DNA from: Leucaena leucocephala
Lineage: Eukaryota > Streptophyta > Magnoliopsida > Fabales > Fabaceae
DNA: 64,000 nucleotides
Assembly (NCBI GenBank): GCA_037074615.1
Contig: CM073547.1
Span: 15,778,501 to 15,842,500, forward strand
Direction: 5' to 3'
This document shows positions 34,676-45,446 of this stretch, in pieces. The notes under the pieces are model-generated. The model was not told where the DNA came from and searched no databases. It saw only the letters and a list, made by a program, of their open reading frames with translations. The stretch's first letter is position 1. Every line of letters starts with the position of its first letter. Position numbers and translations under genes: made by a program.

Positions 34676-37404
34676 TGTTATGATCAGGAAATTTAATTAA
34701 TGGATATATGTATATTCATCGTAGAATATCTCGTATGGGGAGCGTTGGCTGGATGGTTCAAAGGGCGGAAGGAAAAACGTTTGGCCCGTGTTCGAGTCCC
34801 AGCGGGAGCGGAAGAGTAATTCATTTTTTCCTTCAGTCGCGTGAAATTACGCTTTTGCCCCTCTGTTCATTTTCACCAAATCTCCGATCTTCTCCCTCAT
34901 TTTTTCCTTCTGCGCAGTGATGGCAGGGCAGCAGCGGTTTAGGTGTGAACGGCAGAGGCTCAGCATATGGCGCGGGAGGAGAGTGCACGGCACGGAGGGT
35001 CTCTGCCATCGCCTTTAAGAAGCAAACCCCCGCTCCCTTCCTTTTCTGTCGTCAATGAGGCTGCGGTGAGAGTGAGAATGGAAGGCGCAGGAGTGTCGCG
35101 AGTGCAGTGAGTTGGGTTCTTGCGCCGGTGAGTACTCCTTCCAGTAAAACACCCTCGTGGTTGCTGTCGTCGCCGTGGTATAGCTGTCCGTCACCATTTC
35201 TGGCTATTGTAGCAATCCTCTGCTACTGTAGCAAGTCTCGGGAGTCCATTTTCAGCTTGCTCTTTGGTGGTTGGTTCTGTGAGTGCAGTGGGTAAGCCTC
35301 TTAAACCATAATCCACATTCAAACTCCTTTTCTTTCTGGCTCGTTATCGTGAGCAACTGAGCTCACTCCGCTCGGTTGGTAACTTCAGTGTTCCCCTGTT
35401 TTGGGGTGTCTGTTATGGTTGGCAGAGGGAAGGAAGTCGAGAAGCTGGGCTCGGTCCTTTTCCTGCTCTGTCCCGTGGGTCTGTTACTGTGAATCCTAAT
35501 TGTGAGAAGGGTGGTAAGTCTCACCCTTTTTCCTTGTTCTCTCTGCGACCGTGGCTATTTTGTTTGTGCTGTGAACTGCTGTTTTGGCAATTTCAGATAT
35601 TGTCTACTGTGTTGGGAAGGTTTCTGTTGCAATGTTTATAATCTTTAGGTGCATGCTGGGTTGTTGTAGTGTATATATATATGTTGTTGTGCTGTTGTTG
35701 TGTGCAAGGGGGTTTGGTGTGCAGCGTATGTGCTTTGGGATATTGTTGTTATCTGCACCTAAGCATGGATATTGCTAATTAATGAAAGAAGAAGTGATTG
35801 AAGACTTTTACTGTTAGGCGTATGTATATGTATACATTTAACGAGAGGGGGTTTTAAATCAGAGAACCATGTTGCGGTGTTGGAACCTAAATGATATAAT
35901 TATATATAGGCATTGGTGGCTGGAGTATTGAATCTTTAAATTGAATGATTAATGGTGTATTAGTGTTGGAAGTGATAAGTTAGGGATGCTTATTGGTCGA
36001 AGACTTTAATCAGAATGTTAATATGTTGTTTCAATATCAGGGGATTGAGAAGTAATCTTGTAGCAAGTGTTTGGTGGGAGGAGTAGCTATTTAGGAACGT
36101 AGCAGGTGAGTGAATAACATTCCCTAAAAATTTACATTTTTAAATACATTGATATTTTATTGAAAATGTTGAATTTCAAATAAGATTTACGAAAAGGAAG
36201 TTTTACGAAAGTATGGTTTAAATCGTTAGAAATGATTTTCTTTCGATTGATTTACAAAGGAATTATGATTATGTATAAAAATGGATAAAGAGGCTTTTGA
36301 AAGAGTTGGGCAAAAGTTGCATTTAACTGTTGTTATTCATGAAATATATTTTTATGCGCATTTCATATGTTTTTACAGTAACTTGATTTTAAATGTACAT
36401 AATGGGGTTTTAAAATTTAAAGTGGTTTTTACCAACAGTTATGGCATTGAAACAGTTAAGATTATTTCATGTGAAATAAACCCCACGCATGATGGAAATA
36501 TTTTAGGACGGAATACAGAACGCTGGTTGCTAACAGTAGTACTGTTAGTCCTTGGTGCACCTTGGTCACCCGAGCTCGACGGATACACGTGGGTTTCATA
36601 CTCGCGACGGATATACGTGGGTTTTATACTCGCGACGGATATACGTGGGTCTCGTACTCGTGACGGATTGTGGCCTCGAGCCACCAGATTATTACGTGAG
36701 TCTCGTACACACGACGGCTAGTGGCCTTGAGCCGCTAGATTGGTTATTTACCCTCATGGACTGTGTGTCCATGTCTGTTTTTGTTCTGTTGAAGTCCTAC
36801 AGAAAGATCATGGTTTTGAAAAGATTGTTTGAATGAGTTATTTGAAATAGTTTTTTCATACTGTTATTTCCCATGAAATACAAAGGTTGACAAAAAGGTT
36901 TGCATTAGATTACGAAGCGTTATGAAGTACATTTTCAATATGATTATGCATTGTTTTCCGCATTCTTTAAATCATGTTTTGGGACGTTATTCACGAGTAG
37001 ATTTTTGGCTACAGATAGTGCAGGTGGCCCTAATCTTCCTGCTGAGCAGTAAAGAGCCCGTTGTCGATTCGAAGTGCCGTTTAACACTACTTTTGATGTA
37101 ATTACTTTTTCTAAGAACTTGTATTACTTTAAAAAGGGTGAAGCTCCACATTGACCTTAGAAAAGATTATGTTGATTTTGTAAAACATTATGAAAACTTG
37201 AATGTTGGTAGTCTGTTGTAGGATCATCGGGAGGTCGATTATCCATTGACGATCCTGCCGAGGTTCCTACGCAAGACTTGTTTTGAATTATGAAATACAA
37301 ATCTGGTTTATGGGTCAAAAATGCTTATTTAAGGTTTTAGGCTTTCGGAGTATGAAATCACTCATATTCTGTGCCGGTCACGGTCCAAATTTTGGTTCGT
37401 GACA
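34676..37404 (+). repeat. 3' LTR of the Tekay-like element (2,729 bp)
   Basis: It pairs with 27392-30107. It is 13 bp longer through an extra GTGCTGTTGTT-type 11 bp near 35690 and 2 bp near 35346. Substitutions are mostly transitions. The tRNA-like segment (34738-34812) and the 28-bp tandem units (36579-36662) are conserved. Confidence 0.95.
34738..34812 (+). promoter_or_regulatory. tRNA-like segment with Pol III B-box in the 3' LTR
   Basis: Same bases as 27454-27528, with the B-box GTTCGAGTCC at 34790-34799. No change was seen, although the LTRs differ elsewhere by about 2%. Confidence 0.4.
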
Positions 37405-37409
37405 TTACT
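37405..37409. repeat. Right target-site duplication (TTACT) of the Gypsy element
   Basis: Matches 27387-27391 exactly. Confidence 0.95.
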
Positions 37410-38442
37410 GGTACTTGAACTCGCAACCCCAAGGTTATGCCTCCTAGGGCTCACCCTGGAGACCATATTTGCCAGTTGGGATGTTGAAGATGAAACATCT
37501 TTTACTGCATCATTGCACAATGAATTCCTGAGAAATTTTATGGTAAATCAACTTTTGATTGAAGAGATTTACGAAGCCATGCTGCAAGTGAAGAGTACTG
37601 TGAATAAATTTGGACCTATTCTACCCCATCATGTAATGGCCTGTTAAATATGGCATCTTTCATTCTTAAATTTTTCTTCTAGGACTGTAGACGTGTATCT
37701 CGTGTCCTATATACATTGATAATTTAGTATCACTTTTCAAAATCCAAGAATTGGATTCTGAAGGGGAGTATTAACATGATAAACCCATGACAGAAGTGGC
37801 TTCTGTTAATCTTAGAAATGTTCATTATGATGTTATTACTCAGTTGAAGTTGCATTTAATTGATGTAGCTGGAATCACTTATCCATTAGAACTGCTAAGT
37901 TATTCTAGCGTGATTTGGCTTGCCTAGAGTCAGTTTTTAAATCCATGTTAGGTTCCTAGCAATTCTTGCATTTTCACCTTCCTGTTATTTCATTTATTGA
38001 ATTGATGGTGCCATTGCCAAATAAAAAAAAATGTTGAAGAAATGGGTAGGCATGGCATGGCCAAGCACGAGAAAAAGGATCTTCCTTTTAAGTTTCAACA
38101 CCAACATAAAAAACTCTATTAAAGATCTCATTGAACTTGGGCTTCATTTGAGTATTTGGTCATTTTTATTCTGTTTTTTTTTCTTTTTATGCTTTGAAGA
38201 TTGTTAAATTGTTGAAGTGAACAATGAGATCCATCATCAGAACTGAGAATTAATTCAGTCAGTCAACAAAAAGTTTACATCCTATCTCATCTATTTTTGT
38301 AGCATATGTTGCTCCATTTGTTAAGTGGATTTTCTGTATATGTATCATAATCAATGAGCTGATCTCGTCTAGTGGGAAAAAATTTATTGTTGTTGTTGGA
38401 TCATTACGAATGACCAGGCTGATACAATAGGTATTAATGCAG
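37410..38442 (+). other. Remainder of JmjC intron 2, with an unassigned open stretch
   Basis: 37410-37428 reads GGTACTTGAACTCGCAACC. Its complement contains a B-box-like GAGTTCAAGTACC, hinting at an old tRNA-derived SINE. A frame open to TAA at 37645-37647 encodes DVEDETSFTASLHNEFLRNF and then about 35 more residues that look protein-like but which I do not recognise. The rest of the interval is ordinary AT-rich intron, ending with a polypyrimidine-poor acceptor TTAATGCAG at 38442. Confidence 0.4.
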
Positions 38443-38724
38443 GCCGAGTATGTGGTTCCATCATGTGAGGCAGAGTCCAGATGATAAAGGATGTACAATT
38501 GCTGTAAATTATTGTAAGGATAAGATATTTTCTCTCAAAGGGTTCTAATTATTCTAATTATCCAGTGTTTATCAGAAGGTATGCATTATTATATTCTTTT
38601 TGCAGGGTATGATATGCAACTTGACATTAAGTATACTTATTTCAATTTCTTACAATCTCTTCATTACCGATCTTTAAATTCAACAGCAAGTGAGAATTTC
38701 CTTGAGGAATCAGATAATGCTTAG

Positions 38725-39307
38725 ACAAGATCCTTGCTCATTTTTTGACAAAGTTTCTTTTTCAATTTTGAAGGGAGTGTTGTAATAGTCGAGTTGATGA
38801 AATATTGCATCCAACCCTACAAGGTCATTCAATTTTGTAGGTTTTTCTTCCCTTTTTTTTCTTTTTATAATGACATGTACTCCTCCGGTCTTATTTATAG
38901 TGTAGATAGAAGGTTTATTTTGGTTCTATTTATAGGGCAGTGAGAAATTTTTCATATGAATGTACCATTTTACCTTTTATTTATTATTATGTTGATTTTA
39001 TTTCTATAGAGTGTAATATATATTGAATAGGAATAAAATTGGAAAGTTGAATTTTATGGTATAGTTAACGAGGTTTAATGTTTTTTTATCTTTGTAAAAC
39101 ATATTAGAAGTGACTTATAAATAGGGTTAAAATATATTTTAATTTGGACTCATGCATCTTGAAGATTATCTCAATGATTCAGGAATTGGACGTGGTTGTC
39201 AATGACATGAAAATAAATGACTTGTCAAGGCAAATACTTCATAGCCATAGGATTATAATTAATGAATTTTCCCTAATAAATTCCATTACTTAAATGTTTA
39301 ATAAATC
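38725..39307. other. Presumed 3' UTR and flank of the JmjC gene
   Basis: AT-rich and without open frames of note. Transcript end not identifiable. It runs up to the target duplication of the Ale-like Copia. Confidence 0.4.
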
Positions 39308-39312
39308 CTTAT

Positions 39313-39446
39313 TGTTAAGAGAAAATGATATGTATATTCCACACATCGAAAACGTTTACAGGATCTATTTATATAGATACATTCAGAAACACACTAGGCT
39401 TTGGGCTATAGGCCCAATACTAATAGTCCAAAACCTACTTCTAACA
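39313..39446 (-). repeat. 3' LTR of the old Copia
   Basis: Pairs with 55157-55290. On its right (plus strand) CTCCCCCTCAAGTTGGGGGC contains the complement of the polypurine tract, GAGGGGGAG. Confidence 0.92.
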
Positions 39447-41037
39447 CTCCCCCTCAAGTTGGGGGCTAAATATATCTATTGCTCCTAGCTTGAGAAATAG
39501 TCTAGACCGAACATCTTTCCCTACTGCCTTGGTCAATATATCTGCTTCTTGATTTCTAGACTTTACATGCATTAGTCTAATCAACTTATCTTGAACCCTT
39601 TCTCTCACAATATGTAAATCAATTTCTATATGCTTAGTTCTTTCATGAAACATAGGATTCGAAGCTATATGTATTGCAACTTTAATGTCGCAATATGTTC
39701 TTACTAGTTGACAGTATTCAACTCCAATTTCTTTGAGTAATCCTACGAGCCACGCAACTTTTGCCACTGCTGTCGCTAGTGCTCGGTATTCTGCTTCTGC
39801 AGAAGATCGAGACACAATGCCCTATTTCTTGGTCTTCCATTTGATGAGTGATCCTCCTAGTTTTAATAAGTATCCAATTACAGATCTTCTTCTTGTTCCG
39901 CAGGCACCCCAGTCAGCATCACAATATCATTCAAGCTCCAAACTATCAGAAGCACTAATTAACTATGCCAAGTCCAGGTGTTCCCTTCAGATACCTAAGC
40001 ACATTCATTGCTGCCGCCATGTGAACTTTCATAGGGTTTGCCATATATTGACTAAGGACCTGTACAAAAAAAGAAATATCAGGACGAGTGGCAGTTAAAT
40101 ATATCAACCTCCCCACCAACCTTCTATACTTCTCTGGATCTCTCAATAAATTAGACTATTTATCCTTTCCTTTTTCATAAGCTAAAAGTTTCAGATTTTG
40201 AGCCATGGGAATTGTGAGTGGCTTGCACCCACTCATACTTGTATCAACAAGCAAATCCAATACATATTTCCTTTGTGACAGCACTATACCTTTCTTAGAC
40301 TTTGCCATTTCAATTCCTAAAAAATATTTCATTATCCCTAAATCTTTAATTTTGAAATTATCATGTAAATATTGTTTAACTTCTTTTATTTTTATTTTTG
40401 AAATGCCAGTAATCAATAAGTCATCCACATAAATCAGTACAAACATTATATCTTTTTCATATTTCTTATAAAAGAGTTAATAGTCATGTTTACCTTGTGT
40501 GAGTCCTCATTGAATCAAAGCCATAGACAGCTTGGTGTTCCACTGTCTAGAGGTTTGTTTCAATCCATATAATAATTTTTTAAGTTTACAAACTATATTC
40601 TCCCCCTTGCTGTTGAAACCTTGAGGTATACACATGTATATTTCTTCATCAAGGTAACCCTGCAAGAAAGCATTATGCACATCCATATGGTACAAATTCC
40701 AATCATGTGAGACAGCAAATTTAATTATGATCATAATAGTTGTAATTTTATTATAGGAGAAAATATTTCATGGTAATCAATCCCTTCCTTTTGACTATAT
40801 CCTTTAGCAACCAATCTTGCCTTGAACTTATCTATATTGCCTTTTGAATCATACTTAATTTTAAACACCCATTTACAACCTATGGCCTTCCTACCTCTGG
40901 GGAGTGGCACAATTTCCCAAGCCCCATTATTTTCTAATGTATTTATCTCCATTTCCATTGCTTTAATCCATTATGTGTCCTTTATTGCCTTTTCATAAGT
41001 TGATGGCTCAATTACAGAATCAATATGACACAAAAAA
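39447..41037 (-). pseudogene. RT and RNase H of the old Copia
   Basis: Minus-strand frames in order are as follows. 40958-40731 encodes the RT opening (MEINTLENNGAWEIVPLPRG, GCKWVFKIK, FKARLVAKGYSQKEGIDY). 40734-40507 encodes HMDVHNAFLQGYLDEEIYM and LYGLKQTSRQW. 40446-40156 carries the catalytic YVDDLLITG and KDLG. 40146-39955 has RRLVGRLIYLTATRPDISF. 39815-39447 is the RNase H end (SRSSAEAEYRALA, RTKHIEIDLHIVRE, ADILTKAVGKD). Stops and frameshifts separate the pieces. Confidence 0.88.
41033..41037. repeat. Target duplication (AAAAA) left of the solo LTR
   Basis: AAAAA occurs on both sides (also 42828-42832). Low complexity makes it weaker evidence than the other duplications, but the LTR ends are exact. 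Confidence 0.65.
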
Positions 41038-42827
41038 TGTTGGAAATCGTGCCCTAGGGGCCAATCATTGTCTTATGAACATTATTGATTTATGAATTTA
41101 TTAATTGAGTTATCATATTATTTGCATGTTTACTATGATGACCATCCTTAGATAATTCATGATATTATCCTAAATGTCCCTGGTCGATCATCTATGCGGG
41201 AGCACAGATGAAATAAGACCAGTATGACTTTGAAGATGTATAGAGATATAAATCAAAGTCATAAGCACATGTAAGAGTACAAGGTGCTGGACCGACCCGC
41301 TATGAGAGAACTGCATGGGTAACGTCATAAGCTTCTCTCATATACAAACCATGTCAATACGTCCTTTGACCTGAGATCATCATGGATTCCTACATGACAA
41401 AACGCTCAGCTTTGACCTAGTCAAAAGTCACTTTTGACCGAGTGATCATAAAGACTATGTTCGGCCTTAGTGGTTTTTCATGCGGAGGAATGTGAATGGT
41501 CAAGATGGAATTTGTCCCTCACATTCGTAGAGAGATATTACTGGTCCCCTCGATGAGTGAGTCTGAGAAATGTATGGCCATACTGTAATGGAAAGGTAGT
41601 TCCATTTCTATAGTCAGACTACTCATGGATCGAGAAAGTAACGGTCAGGAACAGGAGGATGACATTATCCATGCCTCATCCATGACTAAAATATCGCGTG
41701 ACATAAGGGACATGATATGGTTGTATAAAAGGTTACATCGTTTATCGATCCTCATATGATTTGGGTAGTCATTATGTCTTGCTAGAGACCGCTTGTGACT
41801 TGTGGGCTAGTATAGCAAATGGCCCACTGCCAAATTCATATGGGCCTACAGGGTCGCACACAAAATAGCCCAACACGAGCTATGATGTCCAGATTCATTG
41901 AATCTAAGACAAGTCTAGATTCAATGAATAATCCAGGATAGATGTATATATATTTATTTATATTTATGTTCATATATATATATAAATTCGTATATATACA
42001 TTATATGTATATATGAGATATATGAGATTTAATTTATAAGGATAAATTAAATCTCTATCACGTTTGAAATTTGAAATTCAAATTGATAGGATATCTCATA
42101 TAAGAGATATTTATAAGATTTAATTTATAAGGATAAATTAAATCCCTATCACGTTTGAATTTGAAATTCAAATTGATAGGATATCTCAAATTTGATTTAT
42201 GAGAATAAATCAAATATAGTTTAGTCTCATCTTTATTTAAAATTAAATAAATGGGTAATTAAATCTGTGGGACGGATTTGATATTATTTATTTAATTAGT
42301 TTCTTATAAAATTATACAATATATGATATTGTATTAATTTTGGAATTAATATAAGATTAACTCAAAAAATCCAATTCAGTTGAGAGAGGAAAAACGCATA
42401 GCATCCTATATATTTGATTCTAGGAGCTGCGTTTTACACATAGAAACATATAGAACACAGAAAGGCCGAAGGGGACTCTGCAAAAGGTTTGCAGATAAGA
42501 AACTGCTGAAATAGAGACGGAGAGGACGAACTCTTGAGAAACCCCTGGAGGGACAAAAGACGCTAGCACGTCGTTCGTGGTTGGAACGCTGTTCGTGTGG
42601 ATACCAGTAAAGGAAACTGACCTGAGTTGTCGACTTCTTGTGATCAGAAAGGGAGCACGAGCCGTAGAGAGAAGTTGTGAATGTCGTGACCGAAAGCTGT
42701 GGAAGTCGCTGAGGCACACTAAGGGTAATACTTCTTCCCACTTGACTTAAACACATACGGTAGATCCTGGCAAGGAATGGAAAAATTTTTAAATTAATTT
42801 TCGCTGCGTGTCTTCCAATTCCTGACA
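41038..42827 (+). mobile_element. Plus-oriented solo LTR (1,790 bp) of the young Copia family, inside the old Copia
   Basis: It runs TGTTGGAAATCGTGCCC to TTCCAATTCCTGACA and is the reverse-complement counterpart of 43432-45432, with scattered differences. It has only two tandem units (about 42026-42187) instead of four, which accounts for most of the length difference. No internal region or second LTR of the same orientation is present, so it arose by LTR-LTR recombination. Confidence 0.9.
42026..42187. repeat. Tandem repeat, 2 units of 91 bp, in the solo LTR
   Basis: Units start at 42026 and 42117 with GATTTAATTTATAAGGATAA. They are the same unit as at 44102-44455 on the opposite strand. 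Confidence 0.8.
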
Positions 42828-42832
42828 AAAAA

Positions 42833-43431
42833 CACATGTGTGATGCAGATATATTTGAGTAAGAGATATAGTTTTCAATAGGATATAAATTTTTACCTTT
42901 ATTCTTGCCACATGCAGAAGCTGCAGAAGTAATTGTATTGCATATGTAATCCTTTGACTATATGGGTGGTCTTCTTTGTCTAACTGACCTGTTATTGGTC
43001 TGTGTTTCCATATGCATGTCCGGGTTACTTACTAGTTGATGATTAAAATGGATGTGTTCATGTTCTTGGTCACTTCCTTGTATCTACAGTTCTGTGGCCC
43101 TATGTGATTCATCTAAAGCTATGTCATCAAAGGCAAAAGCATCTACGAAAGGCTGTGCTTGTTGTGTGTGATCTTGAAGGTTAACTCCCCCTTGATTAGT
43201 TCATTTTATTTCCCTAAATGGAAAATAGTTCTCACAAAAAGTTACATGTCTACTGACCATAATCTCCTTTGTCTTTAGGTTAAGTAATAGGCTTTTTAAC
43301 CTCTTGGATATCCCAAGAAAACACATAGTACAGCTCTAGGGAGAAATTTATCTGTGATTTTTAAATTTGTTGCATAGGCCAAAGACCCAAAGACTCTCAA
43401 ATCACTATAATTTGGTTTCTCCCCATAAACC
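42833..43431 (-). pseudogene. Integrase C-terminal part of the old Copia, between the two insertions
   Basis: From 43431 leftward the minus strand reads YGEKPNYSDLRVFGSLAYAT and then FLGYPRG, the conserved end of the Copia integrase. The sequence then decays into stops. It continues the frame that ends at 52605 on the far side of the young insertion. Its right end holds the AAACC target duplication (43427-43431). Confidence 0.85.
43427..43431. repeat. Target duplication (AAACC) left of the young Copia
   Basis: Exact match with 52600-52604. Together they bracket the complete element. Confidence 0.95.
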
Positions 43432-45432
43432 TGTAAGGAATTGGAAGACACGCAGCGGAAATAAACTTTAAAAATTTTCCATTCCTTGCCAGGATCTGCC
43501 GTATGTGTTTAAGTCAAGTGGAAAGAATCCTTACCCTTAGTGTTGCTCAGCGAATTTCACAGCTTCTCTACGTGGGTGGTGATCTCTTTCTGATCGCAAG
43601 AAATCGACGGAGTGTTCCTCAGCGACCTTCACAGATTCTCTCCGCGGACGGTGGTCTCTTTCCGATCACAAGAAGTCGACGCCTCAGGTCGGCTTCCTCT
43701 ACTGGTATCCACACGAACAGCGTTCCAACCACGAACGACGTGCTAGCGTCTCCTGTCCCTCCAAGGCTTTCACAAGTCTCCGTCTCTATTTCGGCAGTTT
43801 CTTGTCTGCAAACCTTTTGCAGATTCCGTTCGGCCTTTTGTGTTCTATGTTATTTTCAAACGTAGCTCCTCCAATCAGATATAGAGGATGCTATGCGTTT
43901 TTCCACCTGACCTAATTGGATTTTGGAGTTAATCTTATATTAATTCCGAATTGATACAATATCATATATTGTATAATTTTATAAGAAACTAATTAAATAA
44001 AATAATATTAAATCCGTCCCACAGATTTAATTACTTATTTATTTAACTTTAAATAAAGATGAGACTGAGTTATATTTGATTTATTCCCATAAATCAAATT
44101 TGAGATATCCTATCAATTTAAATTTCGAATTTCAAACGTGATAGAGATTTAATTTATCCTTATAAATTAAATCTTATAAATATCTCTTATATGAGATATC
44201 CTATCAATTTGAATTTCGAATTTCAAACGTGATAGAGATTTAATTTATCCTTATAAATTAAATCTTATAAATATCTCTTATATGAGATATCCTATCAATT
44301 TGAATTTCGAATTTCAAACGTGATAGAGATTTAATTTATCCTTATAAATTAAATCTTATAAATATCTCTTATATGAGATATCCTATCAATTTGAATTTCG
44401 AATTCAAACATGATAGGGATTTAATTTATCCTTATAAATTAAATCTCATATATCTCATATATATAATTTATATATATATACGAATTTATATATATACGAA
44501 TATAAATATAAATAAATATATATATACATTCACCTGGATCTTTCATTGAATCTGGACATGTCTTAGATTCAATGAATCTGGACATCATAGCTCGTGTTGG
44601 GCTATTTTGTGTGCGACCCTGTAGGCCCATATGAAGTTGGCAGTGGGCCATTTGCTATACTAGCCCACAAGTCGCAAGCGGTCTCTAGCAAGACATAACA
44701 ACTACCCAAATCATATGAGGATCGATAAACGATGTAACCTTTTATACAACCATATCATGTCCCTTCTGTCACGCGATATTTTGGTCATGGATGAGGCATG
44801 GATAATGTCATCCTCCTATTCCCGACCGTTACTTTCTCGATCCCTGAGTAGTCTGACTATAGAAATGGAACTACCTTTCCATTACAGTATGGCCATACAT
44901 TTCTCAGACTCACTCATCGAGGGGCCCAGTAATATCTCTCCACGAATGTGAGGGACAAATTCCATCTTGACCATTCACATTCCTCCGCATGAAAAACCAC
45001 TAAGCCCAAACATAGTCTTTATGATCACTCGGTCAAAAGTGACTTTTGACTAGGTCAAAGCTGAGCGTTTTGTCATGTAGGAATCCATGATGATCTCAGG
45101 TCAAAGGGCATATTGACATGGTTTGTATATGAGAGAAGCTTATGACGTTACCCATGCAGTTCTCTCATAGCGGGTCGGTCCAACACCCTGTACTCTTACA
45201 TGTGCTTATGACTTTGATTTATATCTCTATACATCTTCAAAGTCATACTGGTCTTATTTCATCTGTGCTCCCACATAGATGATCGACCAGGGACATTTAG
45301 GATAATATCATGAATTATCCAAGGATGGTCATCATAGTAAACATGCAAATAATATGATAACTCAATTAATAAATTCATAAATCAATAATGTTCATAAGAC
45401 AATGATTGGCCCCTAGGGCACGATTTCCAACA
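43432..45432 (-). repeat. 3' LTR of the young Copia (2,001 bp)
   Basis: On the plus strand it starts TGTAAGGAATTGG and ends TTTCCAACA. It contains four 91-bp units (44102-44455) and a long AT tract (44455-44530). Identical by eye to 50599-52599. Confidence 0.96.
44102..44455. repeat. Tandem repeat, 4 units of 91 bp, in the 3' LTR
   Basis: Units start at 44102, 44193, 44284 and 44375, each GAGATATCCTATCAATTT, and contain TTCGAATTTCAAACGTGATA. The copy in the other LTR is at 51269-51622. Confidence 0.9.
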
Positions 45433-45433
45433 A

Positions 45434-45443
45434 CCTCCCACTT
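45434..45443 (-). other. Polypurine tract of the young Copia
   Basis: The minus strand reads AAGTGGGAGG followed by T and the LTR start TGTTGG. It lies between the stop codon (45447-45449) and the 3' LTR. Confidence 0.85.
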
Positions 45444-45446
45444 GCA

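Larger units (their letters stand above)
27392..37404 (+). mobile_element. Tekay-like Ty3-Gypsy chromovirus, structurally complete, coding-defective (10,013 bp)
   Basis: It has two ~2.7 kb LTRs (TGTTATGATCAGG...CGTGACA), PBS at 30111-30123, gag, pol in the order protease-RT-RNase H-integrase-chromodomain, PPT at 34661-34675, and TTACT target duplications. A hand comparison of the LTRs finds roughly 55 substitutions plus an 11-bp and a 2-bp indel, about 2% divergence. Stops, frameshifts and a deletion in pol make it non-autonomous. It lies in the sense direction inside intron 2 of the JmjC gene, so its LTR polyadenylation signals could truncate host transcripts. Confidence 0.95.
26164..38724 (+). 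pseudogene. JMJ32: JMJ32/JMJD7-like JmjC oxygenase gene, disrupted; exons 26164-26901, 26981-27156, 38443-38513, 38606-38724
   Basis: Family members are Fe(II)/2-oxoglutarate oxygenases of the JmjC class, soluble proteins that hydroxylate lysine or demethylate. The four exons join in phase through GT-AG introns (exons 1/2 at phase 0; the Leu and Trp codons are split at the next two junctions). Exon 1 starts MKEIEALWNEV and carries the JmjC core NLWICNQHSQASFHKNHCEN and GEKHFLLLPPSD. Exon 2 runs to KAGEILY. Exon 3 encodes PSMWFHHVRQ, with the distal iron His. Exon 4 encodes YDMQLDIKYTYFNFLQSL and ends at TAG 38722-38724. There are three defects. In-frame TGA codons occur at 26296-26298 (codon 45, where relatives have Cys after NKP) and 26434-26436 (codon 91). 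The iron-ligand motif reads His204-Lys-Asn206, where the family has HxD. Intron 2 (27157-38442) contains a complete Gypsy element. The symbol is by similarity recalled from Arabidopsis. A pseudogene is most likely. Confidence 0.88.

Noticed and set aside
43503..43865. 120-codon ORF in the young Copia LTR (copy at 50670-51032)
   Set aside because: Part of the LTR, antisense to element transcription. The equivalent frames in the older LTR copies are not maintained.
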